Below are positions 17,585-32,033 of a stretch of 64,000 nt of DNA, piece by piece. The position numbers and the translations under genes were made by a program. Positions within the stretch are counted from its first letter, which is position 1. Each line of letters begins with the position of its first letter. Origin of the DNA: Mugil cephalus (lineage: Eukaryota; Chordata; Actinopteri; Mugiliformes; Mugilidae). The notes under the pieces were generated by a model that saw only the letters and a program-made list of their open reading frames with translations, was not told the DNA's origin and did not search any database. The stretch lies in contig NC_061789.1 in the NCBI RefSeq assembly GCF_022458985.1, positions 21,680,357-21,744,356 on the forward strand. Direction: 5' to 3'.

Positions 17585-19340
17585 TCTACATAATTGTGGT
17601 CCTTGAGGAAAGGCTGAGATGCAGGTGCATGATCAATTTTCATCAGATCACATGAAGCAGACTGAGTGGATATCATATTAACTGTTTTTAAAATAGCTAC
17701 CCAGTCCTATGTTTTTGATTTGTTTTATGTTTGTTTTTTAACTCGGAAGAAGTGAATGCTTTAGCAAGATATATGAGATTTTTTCCTGATAATGTTAGAT
17801 GTTTTCTATGCCTAATGCCAACATAAATGACATATACTGTGTGTAAATGTGTCATTTTACAAACATATATACTGCTGAATATACAAATGGTGGATACCAA
17901 AGATTTTTAAGGCAGCCACTCTGATCAGCCACTAATCAGAAAGAACAGACATTCCAAAAGAGAGGTTTTTGCTGCTGTTACAACTTTGATACATTTTTAT
18001 TCAACTTCTTCAGAAAGCACGTTCATGGGAACAAAATTTACTTTGGAACCTGAATTCCATAAGCCAAATAGATCATCTGAAAAAAGCTTTACTGCACTTT
18101 AGCTGTATCCTTACATTTGGAAAAATTGGAATTGTCGTTTATAGATGCAACACATTTAATGTGGTTTAAATGTCTAGACAACTTATAATTATCTGAATCT
18201 TATTTTCCCAACCTTGATTTGTTTAACATTTTAAAATGATTACTTTGACATGTACTTACATGGAATTACATTTACACCATGCGGTGGATGTAAATCCAGA
18301 GAAGACTTAAATCAGCCCCATCGTGAACACTGAAATATGTTTGTGCTAGAGATGAACACAGAGATCAGACCTTTTCAGAAACAAATACTATCAGTATAAA
18401 TATTTACCATTCATTTCAGGGACAAGCAAACCAAAGAGTGAGCACAGTAAAAGCATTTAATGAACCTGGTGTTAACTCAGAAAATCTTTCTCTCTCAAGG
18501 GGCCTTAATCCAAACTGCACTCTATATCCCTTCATATTATGTTTTCATGTTGAGCACCGAGTAGTGAGATAAGAAAATACAATGGATATCAATTCAAGCT
18601 GAAGCAAAATCTGATAAATATAAATGTTGAGGCTTGACAATTTTCAAGTATCAAACAATAACCAATTTATGAAGGGAGTGTTACATGCACTCTCTTTGCC
18701 CTGTGGTTGTTGGTCAAAGCCAGCTACAATGTATCAGCAAGATGGTCCTCCAGGATATCTTTGTTGTTTGGAAACATATTCCACTTTGGTTATAGCTGGG
18801 CATTCTGTATCCTCTGTTTCTAGTTTTTGTAAATAGATATTCCAAACATATCCCACTGAAACTGATATCTAGCTTCTGAACTATCTCTGGTCATAGCTGC
18901 AAAAGGTATGTGAAAGGTATTTCACAAAATATATCCTTTCTGATGATGCTTTTGAAAATGCAATCAATAGGTTGTACCTGACTCTTCATTTTTTATATTT
19001 TGACTCCTCTGAACTGATTACATTCTCCTGACATCCAACACATTTCAACATTTGTCTGGGCAGCTTGGTGTGCAATACAGACAATACTTTCCACTTTTTG
19101 TCAGTTATATTCATGGAAGTAATAAAATCTCCAGTAAGTTCTGGCATAATGTCTTATCTGGTAGTTTTGTGATTTGCAAGTTAAAGACATATCATATTGT
19201 TCTATAATGCTTAGCCATATCTTGTTCTGTAGAGATATATTTTAGAATATATTAAACATGTAGCTTATACACATTTATTGTTTTACTACCTTTGTTTTGT
19301 GATATGATTTTCGAAAAGGTTGTTGACAATAAAAACCTTA
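17585..19340 (+). other. Probable fscn2 3' UTR
   Basis: There is no reading frame of interest. AATAAA signals lie at 19121-19126 and 19328-19333, so a 3' UTR of roughly 1.6-1.8 kb is plausible. The true cleavage site cannot be decided from sequence alone. Confidence 0.4.
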
Positions 19341-19989
19341 CTATTTTGTTGTTGACTCTATGGCTACAGTGACCAAGCTTTGGGAATATATGTAATTCTT
19401 TCATATTATAGAGGGAGTTGCTTGTTGAACAGCATTGATGGTTGGCTCATACTGTTATATGACAAAGTGTCCTTGAGAAAGTCATAGAACCCCATATTGT
19501 TCCTGTGTAGGAAACCATCATAAACCCCATTCAATAAGAGAGTAGTTAAGTCAGTCGAAAATACCACATCGTACTGCCCTTTTAAGAGGCTAGTGGTCAT
19601 CAGATCTTTGATACATATCCTGATATATTATTAATCATGCAAAATGCAATGCAATGTCATCATTTTGTGAAATTTTGTGACACTTTGTCAGTGCAATTGC
19701 TTCCTATTTTTTGTTTTTGTTTTTGAGTCTTACACTGTAGCATACTTTCCCAAGCCCGTTTTGCATATAATTTCCATGTGTTGTTGAGACATAAATATTC
19801 ACTGTGGTTTAAAAGGTTGTTTGTGTTGTATATTGATGTGCTGAAGAGAGAAGTGATCACAGCTGACAAGTCTTCTCTTGCATTCAAAAAGGTTTATTAC
19901 AAAAAAGAACAGTGTCAAACTCTCTCGTTCAGCTCCTACAGACTCCTTGTATATGGTTCTCAACTTGTCTCCTTACTCTAGTAGTTTTA
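19341..19989. other. Intergenic, no feature recognised
   Basis: AT-rich. No gene or repeat was recognised. Confidence 0.4.
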
Positions 19990-20265
19990 CAAGCTGACAA
20001 CTGGTAAATGACCTTTTAAAAAACGAATTATTGCCTTAATCGGACTATAACAGGAGCACTTAAATGCATGTAAACACGTTACTCCGATTAATGTGCTATT
20101 ATCGCGCTGAAAAGACACGTATCGCCACCTAGTGTAGAAGAGGAGAACAGTTATTCGATTTTCTTGCGCTGCATGTAAACTGGGACAAGGACTGTAGTGA
20201 GAAAGTAGAATTTTGAGCATAGCTCGATTAAGCTCTGCATGTAAACACACTAAGACAAAAATAAG
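19990..20265. repeat. DNA-transposon-like dispersed repeat
   Basis: GCATGTAAAC recurs three times (near 20066, 20170 and 20236) among AATCGGA/TCCGATTAA inverted motifs. This is typical of a nonautonomous fish DNA transposon. Boundaries are approximate. Confidence 0.45.
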
Positions 20266-20619
20266 ATGACCTTATACTACATTTGTCTTGAATAAATACC
20301 TTTTTTTCAGAAATTACACATTTATATACATGTATCAGACATAAAATTTTAACCATCTTCCTAATATTAATAGGTCTCCCTTGTCACTCAAAAACAGTTC
20401 TGACTCATCAGAGAATGAACTTTGGCCTTCTGAAAGTGTCCCCACAGGAGCTAGTTTTACCTTGCGCTGTTTTTCATGTTTTTTTCAGTTTTTCAGTTGT
20501 TTTTGTCTGTGTCAGGCTGCATCCTCCTGGGGATGGCCGCTGCCATCAAGGAGGGTCAGTGTCAAGGAGGTCAGGTCTAGGTGGGTGGTACATGATAACA
20601 ACAACAAGTAACACCCACA

Positions 20620-20728
20620 TGGATGCCAGGTCCAAAAGTTTCCCAAAAGAACATTGTATTGACACAAGGTCAATTATTAACTTCCTCTGTCAGTGGTCAT
20701 AATGTTGTGCCTGATCCGTGTGAAGTTC
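20620..20728. repeat. Terminal part of a dispersed fish repeat
   Basis: TCAGTGGTCATAATGTTGTG followed by CCTGATCCGTGTG resembles a repeat end seen very often in fish genomes. Its class is not determined. Confidence 0.4.
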
Positions 20729-22084
20729 TTCTCTTGTCATACTTCTAGTTCATCTAGTATATTTCAGTATTTTCTATCTTATTTTCTAAGATCCAGTCAT
20801 TCCAATATGTACCAAATTGGAACCATTTTTTCAGATACATTCTATGTATTCTGAACATTCTGATTTTCTTTTCATACTGTTTATTAAAAAACACAATATG
20901 GTTGACAAAGATCTCTTTTAGATCAAAAAGTGAAGTTGTCTGCATCAGCTCTTCTGGAAATGCTTCGATTTTCCCACATCTATTCAATTTAATTCAAATG
21001 TATTTGTCCTGAAGGCAACTGAGTGCTATCTAGTCCTGTCTTTGCAAAGGAGTAAGCACAGTAAAGTCAGGCTTTAAATAGACATATTGAGGAGGGCATA
21101 CCTCTTTCATGATGCTGTCAAAGTGTTATGAAGTCACTGACTTTATGCTTTATCAGTCATACCTATTGTCATTTTTGAGCAGACGGCCTTATTTTTCTTT
21201 TTCAGCAGACTATACGCTGATGTCTCCTGCTGTTAGACTTGAGTACTGCAAGTGAACAACTGAACCCATGACAACTTTTTGGTTGCTCCTGTTTCAGATG
21301 AAGCTGATGGAACATCACATGGAGAAGTTGGATTGAATTCTGCATGAGTCCTTGACTGTCTTTTATTCCAGACAAAAGGTCCATGTCACTGGCTTTTTAA
21401 CTGCCATTTCGGCAGTTTTTTGTTTGCTTACTTAGACTAACCTGGTATTATGACGTGAAATCGTGGGATGGCTTTGGAAAACCTTTTCCTAGCTATGTCA
21501 TAGAATTTATTAGGGCATTGTTCTCTTAGAAAGAGTTCAGGTCTGCCATGATTCTCTGTAACAAAATGCAAACATTCGAATTAGACATTTTGGACATGTA
21601 CATATACATTACATATACAGAAATAGGTAGTGGACATACATTTTAGTATATTATTCTTTTCCATTCTTTTCATTAAACTAAACTAAACTAAACATAAAAC
21701 TTAATAAAAAAAATAAAAATAAAAAAAATTAGTAGAGCCACATTTTTTGTGGTGCACGCATTTTTTATGGTGCACAAAATATTTCACAAAATACTGCATA
21801 ATGAATAAAGAAATAACCCTTCAGAAGACCAGTTAAATACCACACACAGAAAGAACACACTTCTGCATTCACAACAGAAAACATGTGCCATTAGTTTATT
21901 ATTTTTTTAGAATAGGCATTGTTAATCATAGCACACATTATTGTTGTGACATTTATCAGCCCCTTCAGCCTGAGCACAGTAGTCATTGATGGCGGTGTTG
22001 GCCAGTGTAACCTATACGTGAGAAAGCATTTATTGGAGTAATAGGGGAAGAGAAAACTGGGCTTATACTGTCCCAGAAGATCCA
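20729..22084. other. Intergenic, no gene recognised
   Basis: AT-rich, with an A-rich low-complexity run near 21676-21730. No coding exon was recognised. Confidence 0.4.
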
Positions 22085-22474
22085 GCCCTATGTCCTTGGG
22101 TTCAGATGGTTTGAGGTATAGAGCCTGACAGTGGTCAGAAGATGAGCCTTAAAGTCTAATAATGATCTTTTTCGGAAGAAGCTTTGAGCCTTTGCCACCC
22201 TTCAAAATTTCGGCTTTGGAGAGTCATTTATCCACTGGGTTTCTGCACTGTACAATTCACCTAAGGCCACAGCCACAAAGCTTTACTCTACAGGGGGGAA
22301 CCAGACAAGGATGCCCTCTCTCTCCTCTATGGTCCAAATCAACAATATTACCAATAATGGACGAAGCATGGGACCCCAACTTCCCTTTTCCACAGGAAAT
22401 ATCAAATACCTGGGCATTAATATCTCACCTAAATTATCAGAGTTAGCACAACTGAACTTTGATTCAGTGGCTGC

Positions 22475-23215
22475 ACATATTCCAGCTGCTGATTCCTCCA
22501 CACCTGCTCCTTCTGTGGTGGTGCTCATTCCCACCCTAGTTGTCCTCACAACCCCACCAAACAGGACTCCTGATTTCCAAATTCCCTCCTAAGCCCTTCC
22601 GAGCCTTTTTAGCCTGACATGCATCCCCTCAAGTTCCACTATTCACCACGGAATCAGGCGCAATAGCCATTTCTGGTTCCACTTCCATCTCCGCCAGGTC
22701 CTCACCTGATCAGGGATACCCCACGATCGCTTCTCTGGTCACTTTTTTCGAATCGGAGTTGCATCCACCGCTGCCAACCGCCTCAATAAATTTGAGGTGG
22801 TTGGGGTACAACAGTCACATTCACAACCACCCCGACGACATTAGAAGAGCCCGTCTCCAACTCGCCTCTACAAATTCTTTTGGGGGTCAAGGAGCCGGGT
22901 TCCAGCATCCACACTTCGGCTGATCACGCACAATCAATGCCACGCCATTCATCAGGTCATTTCGTTCACCCTTTCGTCCCCATCTCCTCGACCCTCGATC
23001 CTCTATCTCTCCCCCTCAACCCTCGATCCCTCTATCTCTTCCCCTCGATCAATCGATCCTTCCGTCTCTTCCCTTCGACCCTCTATTATTTCCCCTTGAT
23101 CCCTCCGTTCCTTCTGATCCACGACCCATCTTTCCCTCTCCTTTAACTTGGTTGAAATAAACTCTTTATCCAATCAAGTGTGGTCTTGTTAGTGAACTAG
23201 AATAGGTGGACTGCC
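22475..23215 (+). mobile_element. Tyrosine-recombinase retroelement (DIRS-like) remnant inside the L1
   Basis: One frame reads HLRQVLT, stop, SGIPHDRFSGHFFRIGVAST near 22690-22765. This corresponds to the conserved box II region (SGHSFRIGA) of tyrosine recombinases in DIRS/Ngaro-type retrotransposons. The downstream LGRW and catalytic tyrosine region is not recognisable. A pyrimidine-rich stretch and an AATAAA follow at 23156-23161. Confidence 0.55.
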
Positions 23216-23959
23216 ACAACATATGCATTTCGGACCTGCCCTTCATTACAATCGCTCTTAAGCATCATAACTGCTTCAAAAACCCTATTATTGCCTCCAC
23301 CCTGTCTGCTTGATGGAAAAGTCTAGAGACCACAGGTTCCCAACTGGAACCCTGTAGGTTCTCCCCAATCTGGCACAACCCTGACGTAAATAACAAAGTC
23401 CCTCTTCATCTCAGCACTTGGGAGCATAAAGGAATCACCCACCTCCATCACGTCTTACTTAAACTTATGAATCACACAGATTTATTTGAGACATTTGAAA
23501 TAAGAAATGGAAACTTCCTCCAATACCTACAGGTGATCAGGACAATCAGGAAGAAAATTCCAATGCTCCAGGATTGCATAAAGCCTCCACAATTCATCAC
23601 CAACATTAAAAAACTCACACCAAAAAAGAAGAAAACTCTTTTCACTTCTATATAAGTTGCTATCAACCATCCATTCTATATATTATCAATGTGTAAGCAG
23701 ATCTGTCCCTGTCCACCAACTTTGATTTCTGGACCCAGATCTGCCAAAATATATTTAAAATGACAAAAAACTCAAATTTACAGCTGATCCAGTTCAAAGT
23801 ACTCCACAGATCACACACAACACACAACTCAATATGAGATGCATAGAATAGGCTTCTCCCAAGCCGACATATGTACGCAAAGCACCCAAAACTATTCAGA
23901 TTCCTATTTCCACACTCTCTGGCTCTGTTGTCAATGGTTGAACCTACTCATACATCCAG

Positions 23960-24090
23960 AGGGAGCTCGGAGTAAAGTCACTGCTGCTTTGCATCGAAAG
24001 GGGACAGCTGAGGTGGTTCTGGCATCTGATGGGGATGCATCCTGGAGTCTCCCTTGGGAGACTTACCAGGACCCTGGGGCATCATCAGTG
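23960..24090 (+). mobile_element. Short LINE fragment
   Basis: GGGAGCTCGGAGTAAAGTC, GCTGAGGTGGTTCTGGCATCT and ATGCATCCTGGAGTCTCCCT resemble the C-terminal LRWLGHLVRMPPGRLP coding stretch of a common fish LINE. It lies within the L1 region, which suggests nested or rearranged insertion. Confidence 0.5.
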
Positions 24091-24250
24091 CAGCTCAGCG
24101 TGCCTTCATGTGCTGCAACTGTATGGCATATGTTGCTCTCTCCATCTCCCTTCCTCCAACTCCTCATTGTGCATGACTCGCAGTTATCCATTGCTACCTG
24201 AATGCATCATTGTCCATCCTGCTTATAATACCTATTATGATACCTCTTAC

Positions 24251-24512
24251 CTCTGACGGTTGTATCAGCTAACTCATCTGTAATATTACTGTCGCTGTGA
24301 CTGGCAGTTTTATTTATGCCTCTGTGCTCTGTCCCTGTAACAGTAACTTGAGCACCCATTCAACATTCCTAAACTAAATATTTTTAATGTTAGCTCTTCC
24401 ACTCTTTTTTTTATGAATTATTGATCCCTTAGATAATAATTTATGCTGTTTGTATGTTAAGATTGTGTATGCAGCCTTTTTTAAGATGTATGTATGACAT
24501 ATGTATATGTAT
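24251..24512. other. Intergenic, no feature recognised
   Basis: AT-rich, possibly the 3' end of the LINE. Nothing specific. Confidence 0.35.
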
Positions 24513-25313
24513 CAGATAATCAGTGCTGGACACGTTACTTTTAAAAATAATTAGTTATAGTTACTTCTCCCAAAAAGTGACTGAGTTAGTAACTGAATCA
24601 CTCCACCATATAACTAACTAGTTACCAGGGATAGTAACTATTGCGTTACTATTCTTTTTTTTTTTTTTTTCTTAAGTTTAAATATGTCTAATAATTTAGA
24701 TTTTTTTCAGCAGGTTTCACAAGCCACTTACAAGGAGTAGAAATGTATAGACACGTACTTATACAGAACTTTTAATATTTATTGCATCTCAGACCCCAAC
24801 TGATAGACATATGCCGCTTTTGGTGCTTTCACATCGGTAGAAGTCCCGGGTCGGACCTCGTATGCCGCTTCCTCATACGTCATCGCGTACATTGCAGATA
24901 AAGTTGCAGTTTGTTGACGACCTGAAGGATGGACCAGTCAAACCCCCGCTGATTCAAAAGGCTGCTGATATTAGAATAAGCCCGATATCTGCCAGAGCGC
25001 TGCCATGATCGTTAAAAAAAGTGTGGGAGATACAAGCTGTATACCGCCGTTTACCTATGCGCTTTCATTAACTATCGTGTATCAACACATTTGATTTGTT
25101 TGATTGAAAAAAGAAACATAAATCTCTGCTCTTCAGAGATCAGTCTTAATAGGAGTAGAAAAAAACTTGTTTTCGAGGCGAAGCTTCTACAATGATACAG
25201 TCTCTCAGGCCGTCGACTCAGAATGTAACAGGCAGATATATCAGCGTCAGAGAGAAAACCCGTTTCGACCAGTGACGGCTCGCAACTGTTATCTCATCCC
25301 TCCCTCCTCTCCT

Positions 25314-25336
25314 CAACAACAACAACAACAACAACA
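25314..25336. repeat. (CAA)n microsatellite
   Basis: About eight units within the hAT element. Confidence 0.9.
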
Positions 25337-25409
25337 CCTTTGCGGCTGCCATGGCTGAGAACCAAGTCGGATGATAACAGACAGCTTTAGTGTGTAACGC
25401 GCCCCATTT

Positions 25410-26992
25410 AATTGACTGCAGTCACGCCTTCTGCGCTTCGGCGAGGCACGGTCGCGCTATCTACACTTGAAAATCGAGTGCCAGTCTACATCGCATCGGA
25501 CGGTAAAGCGTTTGAGCGGCTTTATGGTGCATTCAAGTGCATCCCGTAAACTCGAAAGTCTATATTTTTCTTCTTATTTTCATTTGTTGAAATACATATA
25601 TCAGTCATTACTTTGTTATTATTTTTACTACATTCTATTCAATGATTAAAACTAAATGATAGAACAAAATTATTGAAGCATATTCAGAATCCAACTCATT
25701 TCTGCATAGTCAGATTTGAAAACTTAATTAAGAAAAGAATCAAATTGTTTTACGCATACTCTACAGCTACCACTGTGGGGATTTTCAACTTAATTCACTG
25801 CATCATTTTCTGATACTGTGATGTTGAATTCATACCCGATGAATGATGTATATGAGCAGATTAAAAAATGGATAAAAATGGATCATTCATGTAGCCAATT
25901 TCAACACGAGTTTACTTGAAATGATGCAGTGAATTATGTTGAAAATCACCACAGTGGTAGCTGGGGACGTGTAGAAGAAGAATCTGGTGGAGTTTGCAGA
26001 AAACAATTTGTTTAGTTTTTTTAATTATTTTTTTTCTCTGCTCATATACATCATTCATTGGGTATGATTTCATCATCCAATTATTTGAAAATGATGCAGT
26101 GAAATAAGTTGAAAATCACTACAGTGGTAGCTGGGGACATGTAGAACAAGAATCTGGTGGAGTTTGCAGAAAACAATTTGTTTATTTTTTTAAATTATTT
26201 TTTTAATCTGCTCATATACATCATTCATCGGGTATGATTTCATCATCCAATTATTTGAAAATGATGCAGTGAAATAAATTGAAAATCACCACAGTGGTAG
26301 CTGGGGACATGTAGAACACGAATCTGGTGGAGTTTGCAGAAAACAATTTGTTTATTTTTTTTTATTTGTTTTTTTAATCTGCTCATATACATCATTCATT
26401 GGGTATGATTTCATCATCCAATTATTTGAAAATGATGCAGTGAAATAAGTTGAAAATCACTACAGTGGTAGCTGGGGACATGTAGAACAAGAATCTGGTG
26501 GAGTTTGCAGAAAACAACTTTATTTTTTTAAATTATTTTTAATCTGCTCATATACATCATTCATTGGATATGAATTCAACATCACATTATCAGAAAATGA
26601 TGCAGTGAAATAAGTTGAAAATCACCACAGTGGTAGCTGTAGAGTATGCGGAAAACAATTTGATTCTTTTCTTAATTAATTTTTCAAATATGACTATGCA
26701 AAAATGAGTTGGATTCTGAATATGCTTCAATAATTTTGTTCTATCATTTAGTTAATCATTGAATAGAATGTAGTAAAATAACAACAAAGTAATGACTGAT
26801 ATATGTATTTCAACAAATGAAAATAAGAAGAAAAATATAGACTTTCGAGTTTACGGGATGCACTTGAATGCACCATAAAGCCGCTCAAACGCTTTACCGT
26901 CCGATGCGATGTAGACGGGCACTCGATTTTCAAGTGTAGATAGCGCGACCGTGCCTCGCCGAAGCGCAGATGGCGTGACTGCAGTTTTAATT
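25410..26992. repeat. Long inverted repeat inside the hAT element
   Basis: About 25410-25868 is reverse-complementary to about 26530-26992 with few differences. For example, GACTGCAGTCACGCC on the left is mirrored by GGCGTGACTGCAGT on the right. The spacer is about 660 bp and is made of tandem units. RNA or single-stranded DNA from this region could fold into a long hairpin. Confidence 0.9.
25921..26640. repeat. Tandem array, about 170-bp unit
   Basis: Units begin ATGATGCAGTGAA at 25921, 26091, 26261, 26432 and 26597 (spacing 170, 170, 171 and 165). Each contains CACAGTGGTAGCTG and most contain CTCATATACATCATTCAT. The last unit is part of the right inverted arm. Confidence 0.95.
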
Positions 26993-27234
26993 GTCAGTAA
27001 CGGAAACGGCGTTACAACGATGGAAACAGTAATTAGTTAGATTACCCCGTTGCTGAAAAAAGTAACGCCGTTACATCACTGCAAATAATAAATAAATGTC
27101 TCTATCTGTCTCGATCTATGTACCCTCAAGCAGGTGAACTGGGTTCTGCTCAAGTTTCCTTCCCGTTGAAAGGGGAATTTCCTTGCCATCACAGCCTTAG
27201 TACTTGCTGTGTTTAAGGCGTTGGGTCCTGTAAA

Positions 27235-27310
27235 ACAGTGTTTCCAACCTTTCTTGAGCCATAGGCACATATTTTACATTAGAAAAATCCCACGGCACAC
27301 CACCAATTAA
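27235..27310. repeat. Dispersed fish repeat fragment
   Basis: TTTCCAACCTTTCTTGAGCC, then GGCACATATTTTACATTAG, then CACGGCACACCACC. This resembles a common fish interspersed repeat and lies just outside the hAT element. Confidence 0.5.
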
Positions 27311-28030
27311 AAATGTCACAAAAAAGTATATATATTGAAACAATGATCATCTGTCAATTTACTCATAATTTTCTTGCTCACTGCAGTGTTTACGTGCTTA
27401 CGTCATGTCTACGTTTCGTGTGCTTCGCATGCGTGACCAACTGCACCGTGGAAGTACACTTCCAACAGTGTTGTATCCAGGTTGTACCATGGAAGTGTAG
27501 TTGCACTCACATTAGCCATGTGGACTTAAGGGGACAAATGACATGTGCTTGGCCACGATACTTTTAACCAGTGTAAGTGCGCCCTGAGACTTTACCAACG
27601 GATTCCCCCTAGTTTGTTCTCCGTAAAAGTAAATCCAAAGGAGCGATAACTTTCATTGAGCTCTACTGACCACTACTCATACTAGGATCTCAGAACTTAC
27701 TCGAGAACCCAGTTTGCATTGAGTTTGATTGATTAGTTCTTCTTGTCCAGCTTTATACATCACTGTCACCGCAATCTCACTCCAAGCATCATGACTTATT
27801 CTGTTCTTTGAATGACAACAGGTAGACAGGTTAATTATCTATCTTCTGCCCTCTGAATAATTTCCCGCGGTACAGGGTCTTGTTTTTTGACGCTGTATAA
27901 CCTGAATGTTCACCGCTTAGGGCTTTATTTTGGAATACAAGGCCGGAAACGTAGGTTTCGTTCCCGCACCTTGTCAACAGAGCATCAATCGCTGCAGCAA
28001 CCGCACAGACCCTCAGCCACTAGCCAGCCG

Positions 28031-28031
<1 letters not shown>
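27311..28031 (+). promoter_or_regulatory. Upstream region of tmem235
   Basis: Noncoding, with somewhat higher CpG content than its surroundings. The promoter is expected here, but no TATA box or definite start can be assigned. Confidence 0.3.

Positions 28032-28072
<41 letters not shown>
28032..28072. repeat. (TG)n microsatellite upstream of tmem235
   Basis: About 20 uninterrupted units ending about 103 bp before the ATG, probably in the promoter or 5' UTR. Confidence 0.97.
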
Positions 28073-28074
<2 letters not shown>

Positions 28075-28145
28075 CACCAAAGAACTACATTTTAGCATGG
28101 AGAACACGCACCGTGGTGAAAACATTCACCGTCAGTGATAAGTAG

Positions 28146-31538
<3,393 letters not shown>

Positions 31539-32033
31539 ACTGACATAATCTAGCGTCCATGTGAAACTAACAAACATCAACATAAAGCATAGTATTGAAA
31601 CAATGTTAGCTCAGTATTTGACTTTTAGAGTGACATTACAGTGTTAGTGTCTCATGCTTCCAAATGTCTGTACCCAACCTAAGAAATGCACTGATGATGA
31701 AAACAGGGCTGAAAATGTGTGAATGCGTTGCCTGATGACTCTAAACTGTAATATTATGTCTGTTTGACTTTTTGTCTCTGTATCAGTGCAGAGTGCCATG
31801 AAAATACAATGGTGAAGATAAGATAGTACTTTATTGATCTTCATTGAAGAAATTCAAATAGCACTTACATTACGTTTGATGTTTTTTTTCTTTTCAGAAA
31901 TGTTACGTGATTTTATTTTATTTTATTGTTGTGTTATTTATTGTCTGTGTATTTATCTTACTTTTACTTTAAAGCACTTTGGTTCACCTGTGGGTTGTTG
32001 TGCTATATAAATAAAGTTTACATTTACATTCAC
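31539..32033 (+). other. tmem235 3' UTR with repeat-derived polyadenylation signal
   Basis: The downstream sequence contains a fragment of the TTTATTGATC-type repeat at 31812-31870. An L2-LINE-like tail follows at about 31900-32033 (AAGCACTTTGGTTCACCTG, TGCTATATAAATAAAG). The AATAAA at 32010-32015 is the first clear signal after the stop codon. Confidence 0.5.
31900..32033 (+). mobile_element. L2-type LINE 3' tail
   Basis: A GCACTTTGG ... GTGCTATATAAATAAAG end, as in L2/CR1-like LINEs. It is oriented with the tmem235 transcript. Confidence 0.65.

Larger units (their letters stand above)
22085..24250 (+). mobile_element. L1-type LINE remnant, interrupted
   Basis: Reverse-transcriptase landmarks appear in order with internal deletions. 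GGTRQGCPLSPL is near 22290-22325 and FSTGNIKYLGINISPKLSEL is near 22387-22445. After a break come NPIIASTLSAWW near 23283-23320 and IWHNPD near 23370-23388. Later a C-terminal MRCIGFSQADIC block near 23838-23876 and HTLWLC near 23910-23928 follow. These fit the L1 family of fish. The active-site region is deleted and the frame is broken. Other elements interrupt it at 22475-23215 and possibly 23960-24090. Confidence 0.75.
24521..27081. mobile_element. Nonautonomous hAT transposon, 2.56 kb
   Basis: The left terminus CAGTGCTGGACACGTTACTT and the right terminus AAGTAACGCCGTTACATCACTG are imperfect inverted repeats. They are flanked by CAGATAAT (24513-24520) and CAAATAAT (27082-27089), an 8-bp target duplication with one difference, as expected for hAT. 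Subterminal AGTAAC/GTTACT repeats are dense at both ends. No transposase is readable. Instead there is a pair of about 460-bp inverted arms and a tandem array. The 60-residue frames in each arm are mirror copies of each other and are not treated as genes. Confidence 0.85.

Noticed and set aside
25921..26640. CRISPR-like regular repeats
   Set aside because: Units of about 170 bp without unique spacers, in a eukaryotic transposon, are a tandem array and not CRISPR.
25467..26933. Paired 60-residue frames on opposite strands as a gene family
   Set aside because: They are mirror copies within the inverted arms of a transposon, with no homology or expression signal visible.
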